Source: Fibrobacterota bacterium (GTDB lineage: Bacteria; Fibrobacterota; Chitinivibrionia; Chitinivibrionales; JANQEN01). From it: DNA of 5,039 bases. The notes beneath the pieces were generated by a model. The model ran no database searches, was not told the DNA's origin, and saw only the letters and a program-made list of their open reading frames with translations. Shown piece by piece: positions 1 to 5,039 of this stretch (the first letter of the stretch is position 1; each line of letters begins with the position of its first letter). The stretch spans positions 1-5,039 of the forward strand of contig JAUXBV010000328.1 of the NCBI GenBank assembly GCA_030619215.1, in the 5' to 3' direction. The position numbers and the translations under genes are program-made.

Positions 1-96
1 ATACCCCGCTCCCATACTCTCAGCAAGTTTTTTTTGTGTGCCTGGAGAGATGTTATAAATCATGCCACGCCACTGTAATTCTTCAACGAAATCCAT
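1..96 (-). CDS. tyrS: Tyrosyl-tRNA synthetase, N-terminal fragment (runs off left edge)
   Basis: Tyrosyl-tRNA synthetase charges tRNA-Tyr with tyrosine in the cytoplasm. Only the first 32 codons lie in the window. They read MDFVEELQWRGM, then IYNISPGT, then a lysine-rich stretch ending GAGY. This fits the start of bacterial class I TyrS, where an (F/V)EELxWRGM block and a PGT turn precede the YxGFDPTAxSLHIGH catalytic region; the final Tyr is probably the first residue of that block. The HIGH and KMSKS motifs lie outside the window, so function is inferred from the N-terminus alone. The ATG at 94-96 is well supported: AGGAG at 104-108 sits 7 nt upstream. The gene is divergent from the Na+/Ca2+ exchanger, and its leader may fold into the hairpin at 119-163. 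Confidence 0.88.
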   Translation of the reverse strand, partial: MDFVEELQWRGMIYNISPGTQKKLAESMGAGY

Positions 97-118
97 TCTT
101 ACACTCCTGTATAATATT

Positions 119-163
119 GTGTAACAGCAGAAAGGCTATTACATATCCTTCTGCTTAACACAC
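119..163 (-). promoter_or_regulatory. Inverted repeat, potential hairpin in the tyrS leader
   Basis: GCAGAAAGG (127-135) faces CCTTCTGC (147-154), giving an 8-bp stem with one bulged base around an 11-nt loop. An outer GTGT (119-122) and ACAC (160-163) can pair across an internal loop. On the minus strand the element ends 10 nt before the tyrS Shine-Dalgarno site, so it would lie in the tyrS 5' UTR if transcription starts upstream of it. A leader hairpin controlling tyrS or a dimeric operator are both possible. No run of T follows on either strand, so it is not a simple terminator. Confidence 0.4.
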
Positions 164-192
164 TATAACCACCTTTAAATCAAGCATCATGT

Positions 193-224
193 CTATCGAT
201 AATTCATATTAAGATAGTTTTTTT
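193..224 (+). terminator. Possible intrinsic terminator in the tyrS/exchanger gap
   Basis: CTATC (193-197) and GATAG (213-217) form a 5-bp outer stem. TAAT and ATTA inside it form 4 more base pairs across a small internal loop, closed by a TCAT tetraloop. Seven T residues follow at once (218-224). The shape is that of a plus-strand intrinsic terminator, but the stem is AT-rich and weak, and no plus-strand gene is visible upstream within the window. It could be chance in AT-rich DNA, or end a short unannotated transcript. Confidence 0.25.
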
Positions 225-317
225 CCGATTAAATTTCGAATTTTTATAAACCCCAATATCCTGTTCATGGTCTATATACTATTTTGACCGGTTAATAAAA
301 TATATGAATGCGGACAA

Positions 318-335
318 CCAGCCTTTTAAGGCTGG
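318..335. repeat. Perfect 8-bp inverted repeat (CCAGCCTT / AAGGCTGG)
   Basis: The arms at 318-325 and 328-335 are exact reverse complements separated by TT. As RNA it would fold with a 6-7 bp stem and a 4-6 nt loop. It is the most GC-rich stretch in an otherwise AT-rich neighbourhood. The plus strand continues ATTTATTGT, an imperfect T-rich tail, so a plus-strand terminator is possible but not convincing. A protein-binding palindrome is the alternative. It lies about 150 bp upstream of the exchanger start. Confidence 0.45.
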
Positions 336-485
336 ATTTATTGTCACAATATATATTTCATTTCGTAATACTGAGGCTTCACAACGGAAAGCAACAAGGA
401 TACGTAGACCGGGTACATTTACCAGCGCATGGTTTTAGAAATGAGAATTGATAAACTTACAAAATAAAACAGGAAAGGTTATTTT

Positions 486-1430
486 ATGCTGAGTCAACTG
501 ATTTGGCCGGCGGTTTTCGCATTGAGCCTTCTAATTCTTATTAAGGCCTCTGATTATTTCACTTCTGCTGCTGAAAAAATTGGCATATTTTTCGGTATTC
601 CTACCTTTATCATTGGAGCCACTATTGTTGCATTCGGCACGTCTCTACCGGAGCTTGTTACATCATTGATAGCTGTTTTCAATAATTCATCCGAAATTGT
701 TGCGGCAAATGTAATTGGCTCGAATATAACCAATATTTTACTTGTCCTCGGTATTGTTACCATTACATGCGGAAAGATAAAAATCAACTTTAATATTATT
801 CATATAGATCTTCCATTTCTTGTTGGTTCGTCGTTCCTACTGGCTATAGCTATCTGGGACGGTAAGTTTGACCTTTTTGACACCTTTTTGTTTCTCTCAG
901 CCCTCACCGTTTTTATATGGTATACGATGACAAAAAGGGAAAAACAGGAGAGTAACCGTGAGGTTTCAGAAAACGAAAAAAAAATAATTGTCAAGGCATT
1001 GGTAACTCTCGTGTTAAGTTGCCTCTTTATTTATCTCGGTGCAAGATATACTATCGAATCTGTCATTAAACTGGCTGAAATTCTCAATGTGAAAAAAGAA
1101 ATAATCGCTGTCAGCGCCATAGCGCTGGGAACATCATTACCTGAAGTCATGGTATCACTCAGCGCTGCGAGAAAAGGTAATGCAGAAATGGCAGTAGGCA
1201 ATATACTTGGCTCGAACATTTTCAACTCGTTTGCGGTTATGGGCATTCCCGCTCTATTCGGCACTTTAGTTATTCCTGCGAGTATTCTTACCTTTGCCCT
1301 GCCCATCATGCTCATTGCATCAATACTCTTTTACGTTATTTGCCATGACAATGAAGTTTCCTTATGGGAAGGCTGGATGCTTATAATCTTTTATGTCTTT
1401 TTTATTGGTAAACTGTTTAGCCCTGTATAA
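486..1430 (+). CDS. CaCA-family Na+/Ca2+ exchanger (YrbG/NCX type)
   Basis: This is an inner-membrane antiporter of the Ca2+/cation antiporter superfamily, expected to expel Ca2+ (or a similar cation) in exchange for Na+. The family's two inverted alpha repeats are both present. The first has GTSLPE at residues 51-56 followed by an IGSN motif near 77-80. The second has GTSLPE at 215-220 followed by LGSN at 241-244. Glu56 and Glu220 correspond to the ion-coordinating acidic residues. Each repeat belongs to a half of about five hydrophobic helices, joined by a charged cytoplasmic loop near residues 149-168. At 314 aa the protein has the usual length for compact prokaryotic members and lacks the large regulatory loop of animal NCX proteins. 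The ATG is supported by AGGAAAGG at 471-478, 7 nt upstream. The stop lies 4 bp from the convergent nucleotidyltransferase stop. The transported ion is inferred from family, not shown. Confidence 0.93.
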   Translation: MLSQLIWPAVFALSLLILIKASDYFTSAAEKIGIFFGIPTFIIGATIVAFGTSLPELVTSLIAVFNNSSEIVAANVIGSNITNILLVLGIVTITCGKIKINFNIIHIDLPFLVGSSFLLAIAIWDGKFDLFDTFLFLSALTVFIWYTMTKREKQESNREVSENEKKIIVKALVTLVLSCLFIYLGARYTIESVIKLAEILNVKKEIIAVSAIALGTSLPEVMVSLSAARKGNAEMAVGNILGSNIFNSFAVMGIPALFGTLVIPASILTFALPIMLIASILFYVICHDNEVSLWEGWMLIIFYVFFIGKLFSPV

Positions 1431-1434
1431 AACT

Positions 1435-2190
1435 TTAAGCTGAATAATACTCATCCGCTTTTCTCAAATCATCATGCGATCCAATATCAAACCATGTTGT
1501 CAGGAATTCACAATATACCGGTATGTTGTTTTCAACAAAATATTTTATAATTTCTCCTACATTTATCTCTTTTTCAGCAGGCTGACCGGAAAGATTTATA
1601 ATGTGCTTTAAGTCCTCCTTTATAAATGCATAAATAGCGCTAGCAGCAATACTTGATTTTGGCTCATCCGGTTTTTCTTCAAACTCCAGTATTTTATTAT
1701 TTTCATCTGTTAATACAACACCGAACTTATTACGAACCAGATCAATGCTTTCGAGTTCGTACACAGCTAAAGCAGAAGCTTTATTAAGTCTGCTTACTTT
1801 ACAAAATTTTTCTAAGTCCATTTCAAATAAGTTATCTCCGGCAGTTACCAATATATCATCCTGAATATCATATTTTCGGAGTACTAAAGCAATATCCCGA
1901 ACAGGCCCCAGCCGTGTCTCGTTTGTATAAGTTCCATCGTCTACTAATATCAATTCCGGGTTATAGTTGTTTGGCTGTTTTTTATACTTTTCGAGCCACT
2001 TCTCAAAATGAGTTATAAACCTGGAATTTGTTACTATATAAACCCGGTCAATATCATTAACTGACTGTAGTTTTCCCAAAATCCTCTCGACTATAGGAAT
2101 TTTCCCGATTGGTAAAAGAGGTTTGGGTGTATCTTTAGTTAATGGATATAAACGTGTACTATAGCCTGCTGCAAGAATTATTGCTTTCAT
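1435..2190 (-). CDS. Sugar-1-phosphate nucleotidyltransferase, single catalytic domain
   Basis: The protein belongs to the NTP_transferase family (GT-A-like Rossmann fold), which joins an NTP and a sugar- or alcohol-phosphate to give an NDP-activated precursor plus pyrophosphate. The start MKAIILAAGYSTRL is the nucleotide-binding loop, with STRL in place of the common GTRL. PKPLLPIGK follows at residues 22-30, with Lys23 as the conserved catalytic-loop lysine. AGDN at 117-120 supplies the metal-binding Asp119. EFEEKP at 169-174 and WFDIGSHDDL at 233-242 (second metal Asp, Asp235) complete the active site. At 251 aa it lacks the C-terminal left-handed beta-helix of GlmU-type enzymes. The substrate cannot be read from sequence: glucose-1-phosphate, mannose-1-phosphate or phosphocholine are all possible, and no pathway partner is adjacent. 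A likely Shine-Dalgarno, AAGGGA (2202-2207), is 11 nt from the ATG, longer than for its neighbours. The gene lies 91 bp downstream of mgtE in the same direction. Confidence 0.88.
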   Translation of the reverse strand: MKAIILAAGYSTRLYPLTKDTPKPLLPIGKIPIVERILGKLQSVNDIDRVYIVTNSRFITHFEKWLEKYKKQPNNYNPELILVDDGTYTNETRLGPVRDIALVLRKYDIQDDILVTAGDNLFEMDLEKFCKVSRLNKASALAVYELESIDLVRNKFGVVLTDENNKILEFEEKPDEPKSSIAASAIYAFIKEDLKHIINLSGQPAEKEINVGEIIKYFVENNIPVYCEFLTTWFDIGSHDDLRKADEYYSA

Positions 2191-2225
2191 TACTATTAGA
2201 ATCCCTTCAATTAATTCAATGTTAC

Positions 2226-2231
2226 ATTATA
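2226..2231 (-). promoter_or_regulatory. Candidate -10 element before the nucleotidyltransferase
   Basis: A perfect TATAAT on the minus strand lies 35 bp upstream of the nucleotidyltransferase ATG, a suitable distance for a leader of about 29 nt. No good -35 hexamer sits 15-19 bp upstream; the bases there read like ATAGAG. The surrounding 91-bp gap is very AT-rich, so a chance match is quite possible. If real, it would let the gene be transcribed separately from mgtE. I saw no convincing terminator after mgtE, so read-through is also likely. Confidence 0.3.
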
Positions 2232-2281
2232 ATAGTTCAAAAAATAATCTCTATTAAGTAAAATAAAAAATACAGTTAATC

Positions 2282-3628
2282 CTACCATCCAATAATAACT
2301 GAAGCAATTGAAAAATAGATTAACAGTCCTGTAGCATCCGCGATAGTAGTAATGAGTGGCCCGCTGGCAACTGCCGGGTCGATTTTAACTTTTGCAAGAA
2401 CAAAAGGAAGTGTCATACCAACAAGATTTGCCACAACAACAATGGAGAACATTGATAATCCAACGACAAATGAAATATTCCAGTTAAAATCACCTCGCAG
2501 CAAACCAAGACAGCCTCCCAGTAAACCCAGTGTTACACCGAGAAGCAATCCTACAAGCAGCTCCTTACCAATAGTTTGAACCCATTGCTCCAGCTTAATA
2601 TCACCGGTAACAAGCGCGCGGATTACAAGGGTCGCCGCCTGAGCACCGGCATTCCCGCCCGTGCCGATAAGTATCGGTATAAAAAAGAGAAGAACTATTG
2701 TCTGGGCAAGCTGCTCCTCAAATGCCGCAATTATTCCTGCAGACGACAAGTTTAAAAGCACCAGTGCTACAAGCCATCCGGCTCTTTTGTTGTAAAGGTT
2801 AAAGACACCGGCTCTATGATAGCTCATCTTTAGTGGAGCTACCGATGCGGATTTTTGTATATCCTCCGTTGCCTCCTCTTCAGCAACATCCATCACGTCA
2901 TCAAAGGTAACAATACCGATAAGCTCGCCATCGGAGTCGATAACCGGCAATGCAAGCAGGTCATAATCCTGCATCATTGCGACAGCCTTTTCCCTGTCTT
3001 CAAATGCTGAAAGGCTGGCGAAAGATTTATCCATCAGCTCTTCAATCTTCGTATCCGTGTTTGACAAAATGATACGCCTGAGTCTGATATCGTCAAGCAG
3101 CTTTCCGGTCTTATCAACAACATATACCATGTTAATCGTTTCACTGTCTTTTCCCTTGTTGCGAATATGATCCAAAGCTTTCGCAACAGTCCAGTCCGGG
3201 TATACTTCAACATAGTCGGGGGTCATCAACCTGCCCACACTCTCTTCCGGGTATCCTAAAAGCTGCCTGGCTTCCTGAAAATCCTCCGCGCTTAACAGGC
3301 CGAAAAGCCTTCGTGTCATGGGAGCCGGCAACTCCTCCAACAGCGCGGTACGATCATCCGGCGGTAAACTGCTCAGCAGTTGCCGTGTCTCAACATCGGT
3401 GAGGTCGTGGAGAAGTGAATCCTGCTGCTCAGGCTCAAGGTCGGCAAAAACTTCTGCGGACATCAGCCGGGATAATGCGCGAAAAATCAAGGCGCGGTCA
3501 TGTTTCTCCGCAATAAATAAAACATCCTGAACCAGCGGAGACGGAACATCGACAAGACGTTCCCTTAGCGCAGACCACTTCTTTTTGCTGATAAGCTCAG
3601 CTAACTCTTTCGTAACAACTTCCGGCAT
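2282..3628 (-). CDS. mgtE: Magnesium transporter MgtE
   Basis: MgtE is a homodimeric Mg2+ channel of the inner membrane whose cytosolic domains close the pore when internal Mg2+ is high. All parts are present. An alpha-helical MgtE N domain spans roughly residues 30-130. Two CBS domains follow at about 135-195 and 199-255, starting at VGRLMTPDYV, with the second containing LPVIDSDGELIGIVTFDD. An acidic connecting segment (near 246-256) leads into the membrane domain of about five helices from 284 to the end. The pore region shows PILIGTGGNAGAQ (318-330), and ADATGLLIYF near the C-terminus carries Asp431, equivalent to the pore-lining aspartate of Thermus MgtE. At 448 aa the length is typical. 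GGGAG at 3636-3640, 7 nt before the ATG, supports the start. It lies 17 bp after the SPOR gene stop and should be co-transcribed with it. I saw no Mg2+-sensing M-box leader. Confidence 0.96.
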   Translation of the reverse strand: MPEVVTKELAELISKKKWSALRERLVDVPSPLVQDVLFIAEKHDRALIFRALSRLMSAEVFADLEPEQQDSLLHDLTDVETRQLLSSLPPDDRTALLEELPAPMTRRLFGLLSAEDFQEARQLLGYPEESVGRLMTPDYVEVYPDWTVAKALDHIRNKGKDSETINMVYVVDKTGKLLDDIRLRRIILSNTDTKIEELMDKSFASLSAFEDREKAVAMMQDYDLLALPVIDSDGELIGIVTFDDVMDVAEEEATEDIQKSASVAPLKMSYHRAGVFNLYNKRAGWLVALVLLNLSSAGIIAAFEEQLAQTIVLLFFIPILIGTGGNAGAQAATLVIRALVTGDIKLEQWVQTIGKELLVGLLLGVTLGLLGGCLGLLRGDFNWNISFVVGLSMFSIVVVANLVGMTLPFVLAKVKIDPAVASGPLITTIADATGLLIYFSIASVIIGW

Positions 3629-3645
3629 TTACTTGCTCCCAAAAT

Positions 3646-4128
3646 TTATTCGTCAACAAACACTTTCGATTTTACTATCCAGGCGTCCGGGTATCCAAAC
3701 TGCTTTATCTTATTAAGCGCTTTTTCGGCATCTTTACGGTTGGTATAATTACCTACATACATTTTATAATACGGTTTATCATAATCAATATAAACATCCC
3801 ACTGCAGCTCGCTCTCAATTACGCTCTTCTTTGCACGCGCAGCTTCCATAGATGTCAAAGCAAGAACCTGAATCCTGTAACCCTCATGAACAATTTTCTT
3901 ACCGGAGGGCGCCGCATCCTTTTGGGGGGATAAACCTGAGCTAATACTATCACTCATCAAGCTGATTTCTTTACCCCGGTTTAATGTGTCCAGGTATGTC
4001 TCAACAACCTGCTTTTGGCCCCTCCTTTTCGTCTTGCCCCTATCTCCGGCAGCGTCAAGAGTTGATATACAGAAGCTGATAAATAACAGTCCTGCCAAGG
4101 CTATAGAAAAGTGAATTTTATTATTCAT
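3646..4128 (-). CDS. Exported SPOR-domain protein
   Basis: SPOR domains bind peptidoglycan, typically glycan strands stripped of stem peptides at the division site. The domain occupies residues 83-153: it begins GYRIQVLAL, has the alanine-rich helix AARAKKSV, the central strand PYYKMYVGNYTN (119-130), the helix KDAEKALNKIKQFGY, and ends DAWIV. Residues 1-26 look like a Sec signal peptide: a Lys near the start, a hydrophobic core (8-23), then a likely cleavage after LDA. No lipobox precedes Cys20, so a lipoprotein is unlikely. Residues 27-82 are charged and Ser/Pro-rich, probably a flexible linker. The mature protein would be periplasmic. GGAG at 4136-4139, 7 nt before the ATG, supports the start. 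It is the first gene of the operon with mgtE; the functional reason for that pairing is unclear. The specific role (division, cell-wall remodelling) is inferred from the domain only. Confidence 0.87.
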   Translation of the reverse strand: MNNKIHFSIALAGLLFISFCISTLDAAGDRGKTKRRGQKQVVETYLDTLNRGKEISLMSDSISSGLSPQKDAAPSGKKIVHEGYRIQVLALTSMEAARAKKSVIESELQWDVYIDYDKPYYKMYVGNYTNRKDAEKALNKIKQFGYPDAWIVKSKVFVDE

Positions 4129-4200
4129 ACAATGTCTCCAAATATTTATAGAGGTTGCTAAAATAAAAACATTATACGCACTATATATTTTTCATAGTAA

Positions 4201-4229
4201 ATAATATATCCAACAAATCTGGGAGTCAA
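4201..4229 (-). promoter_or_regulatory. Sigma70-type promoter of the SPOR-mgtE operon
   Basis: On the minus strand TTGACT (4224-4229; 5 of 6 to the consensus) is followed after exactly 17 bp by TATTAT (4201-4206; 5 of 6). Transcription would start near 4194, giving a leader of about 66 nt before the SPOR ATG. This is the best promoter match found in the window. The -35 element overlaps the Shine-Dalgarno site of the divergent plus-strand frame. A second minus-strand TATAAT at 4171-4176 has no usable -35. Confidence 0.6.
4221..4225 (+). promoter_or_regulatory. Shine-Dalgarno site that fixes the non-ATG start region
   Basis: GGGAG on the plus strand lies 6 nt before an in-frame ATT (4232) and 9 nt before an in-frame CTG (4235). 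It is the only good Shine-Dalgarno site near the 5' end of the open frame that follows, and the frame has an in-frame TAA at 4202-4204, so initiation must be after that point. Confidence 0.45.
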
Positions 4230-4234
4230 GTATT

Positions 4235-5039
4235 CTGAAGTGGAATAAAAACTATGCTAATTCGCGCGAAAGGTTATCAACCGGATATCAGAAAATAAAT
4301 CTGGGTAGAGGTCACTGGATTCGCGTTATCTTTCTATTTTCCCTTATAATAATTATAACCTGGTATGCCAGGCAGGGGCATAACAACCCCTTCGCAGCTC
4401 GCCCCCGGATCCACCTAGTAGGTTCAAAGGGTTATACCTACATCCGCTGCTTTAAAATATTAAGAAAGAAAGAAACCGACTCATTCCTCTTACTTCTCTC
4501 AAACTTTGCTTCTTCTAATCACAAACCATCTTCAATTTACTTCCCAGAAACAGGCACCCTTATTACACCTGATATAAGAAATGATATTTACAAAGGTTTT
4601 AAAACACCGCCATCAAATTTTATCATTTTAGACACATCGCCGGCAAACGATCCTGTTAAAGGACTACCTGAAGACTGGCCGAAGCCATCCTTTACCAACG
4701 ATATAGCGGGAATAAAAGGTATTACGGTAAACTACGTATACCCTTTTGATGACTCTTTAAAAGCAATATACCTGGAATATAATGAAATAAGAATCATAAT
4801 ATTTAACGATCAACAAATAGCATTAGACACAACGAAAAATTCATTCTTCAAAGAAAAATTTGATGTCGCAATTATTAATACAACATCAAAGCCGCCGATT
4901 TTGAAGCTACGGAAAATATTACGCCCAAGATATCTGGTTGTTCTTACCTCAGTAAAAACCGACGAAGAAATAGAATCAATTTCAAATATTATTAAATCTG
5001 AATCCGATAACTTCTTTTATGAGATTTATAAAGATTCCA
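4235..5039 (+). CDS. Membrane-anchored protein of unknown function, non-ATG start, partial at right edge
   Basis: A frame open from 4205 to the window end encodes at least 268 residues from CTG 4235, with no stop and no ATG. I chose CTG because of GGGAG 9 nt upstream; ATT at 4232 is the alternative, and no GTG or TTG occurs until a TTG near 4901. Coding is supported by protein-like composition: a basic N-terminus of about 27 residues, one transmembrane helix (about 28-44, WIRVIFLFSLIIIITWY), then a soluble region that would lie outside the cytoplasm, with alternating hydrophobic strands such as NFIILDTSP (128-136). The part from about residue 177 has a pattern loosely like the C-terminal metallo-beta-lactamase-like domain of ComEC (strand, IIIFND, then DVAIINTTS and RPRYLVVLTS), but the metal-binding HHGS-type residues are absent; this is a weak inference. 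It is divergent from the SPOR-mgtE operon. I do not recognise the family. Confidence 0.55.
   Translation, partial: MKWNKNYANSRERLSTGYQKINLGRGHWIRVIFLFSLIIIITWYARQGHNNPFAARPRIHLVGSKGYTYIRCFKILRKKETDSFLLLLSNFASSNHKPSSIYFPETGTLITPDIRNDIYKGFKTPPSNFIILDTSPANDPVKGLPEDWPKPSFTNDIAGIKGITVNYVYPFDDSLKAIYLEYNEIRIIIFNDQQIALDTTKNSFFKEKFDVAIINTTSKPPILKLRKILRPRYLVVLTSVKTDEEIESISNIIKSESDNFFYEIYKDS

Larger units (their letters stand above)
97..485. other. 389-bp AT-rich divergent intergenic region
   Basis: This gap separates the tyrS start (minus strand) from the exchanger start (plus strand), so it should hold both promoters. It contains three inverted repeats, listed separately (119-163, 193-217, 318-335), and the Shine-Dalgarno sites of both flanking genes. 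I found no promoter with both elements well matched on either strand. The best plus-strand -35 is TTGTCA at 341-346, but nothing close to TATAAT follows at 16-18 bp. The longest ATG-initiated frame I traced runs from 304 to 438 (44 codons), lacks a ribosome-binding site and resembles no family I recognise. I saw no tRNA, rRNA or known riboswitch; in particular the T-box signature expected in front of Firmicutes synthetase genes is absent. Confidence 0.7.

Noticed and set aside
304..438. A 44-codon plus-strand frame starting at ATG 304 (MNADNQPFKAGF...)
   Set aside because: There is no Shine-Dalgarno site before the ATG, the length is within chance for this gap, the frame contains the 318-335 inverted repeat, and the peptide resembles no family I recognise.
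554..1315. Minus-strand open frames inside the exchanger gene (554-787, 800-994, 1031-1315)
   Set aside because: They are antisense to a well-supported exchanger with both alpha-repeat motifs intact and show no recognisable domain.
2232..2281. AT-rich possible hairpin (TTAA...TTAA) just after the mgtE stop, considered as a terminator
   Set aside because: The pairing is only about four A-T base pairs plus mismatches, too weak to call in DNA of this composition.
2352..3530. Plus-strand open frames inside mgtE (2352-2579 and 3318-3530)
   Set aside because: They lie antisense to a full-length, motif-complete mgtE and have Ser/Arg/Pro-rich compositions typical of shadow frames.
4155..4187. TTGCTA ... 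TATATA as a plus-strand promoter for the right-end gene
   Set aside because: The spacing is 21 bp, and no acceptable -10 occurs at 16-18 bp.
4254..4298. ATG at 4254 as an alternative start near the right-end gene
   Set aside because: It is in a different frame from the long open frame and meets a TAA after 14 codons.

Overview
The window comes from a Gram-negative-looking bacterium of low-to-moderate GC, probably chromosomal. I infer this from a SPOR-domain envelope protein with an N-terminal signal peptide, purine-rich Shine-Dalgarno sites about 7 nt before most starts, and one good sigma70-type promoter. The start of TyrS (MDFVEELQWRGM..., then SPGT) resembles the TyrS form I associate with Bacteroidota and the wider FCB assemblage. 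The clear Shine-Dalgarno sites and TTGACA/TATAAT-like promoter are less typical of Bacteroidota proper, so a deeper FCB lineage is a tentative guess. There are no mobile elements, CRISPR arrays, tRNAs or rRNAs.

Layout, left to right: (1) the first 32 codons of tyrS on the minus strand, running off the left edge; (2) a 389-bp AT-rich divergent gap holding three inverted repeats and no convincing gene; (3) a plus-strand CaCA-family Na+/Ca2+ exchanger, complete at 314 aa; (4) a minus-strand single-domain sugar-1-phosphate nucleotidyltransferase of 251 aa, whose stop lies only 4 bp from the exchanger's stop; (5) a minus-strand MgtE magnesium transporter of 448 aa; (6) a minus-strand exported SPOR-domain protein of 160 aa, 17 bp upstream of mgtE; (7) a divergent plus-strand open frame that runs off the right edge. 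That last frame encodes at least 268 residues of a membrane-anchored protein of unknown function and contains no ATG codon.

The SPOR gene and mgtE form an operon, probably read from a promoter at 4201-4229. The nucleotidyltransferase follows after 91 bp and may also have its own promoter (a perfect TATAAT at 2226-2231, without a good -35). The exchanger and MgtE both handle divalent cations, but they lie on opposite strands, separated by the nucleotidyltransferase gene, so co-regulation is not indicated. The most unusual part is the right end: a long coding frame with a good Shine-Dalgarno site but only CTG or ATT available as its start, and with that Shine-Dalgarno site embedded in the divergent operon's -35 element. 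Otherwise the genes are ordinary housekeeping and transport functions, and I see no evidence of a new multi-gene system.
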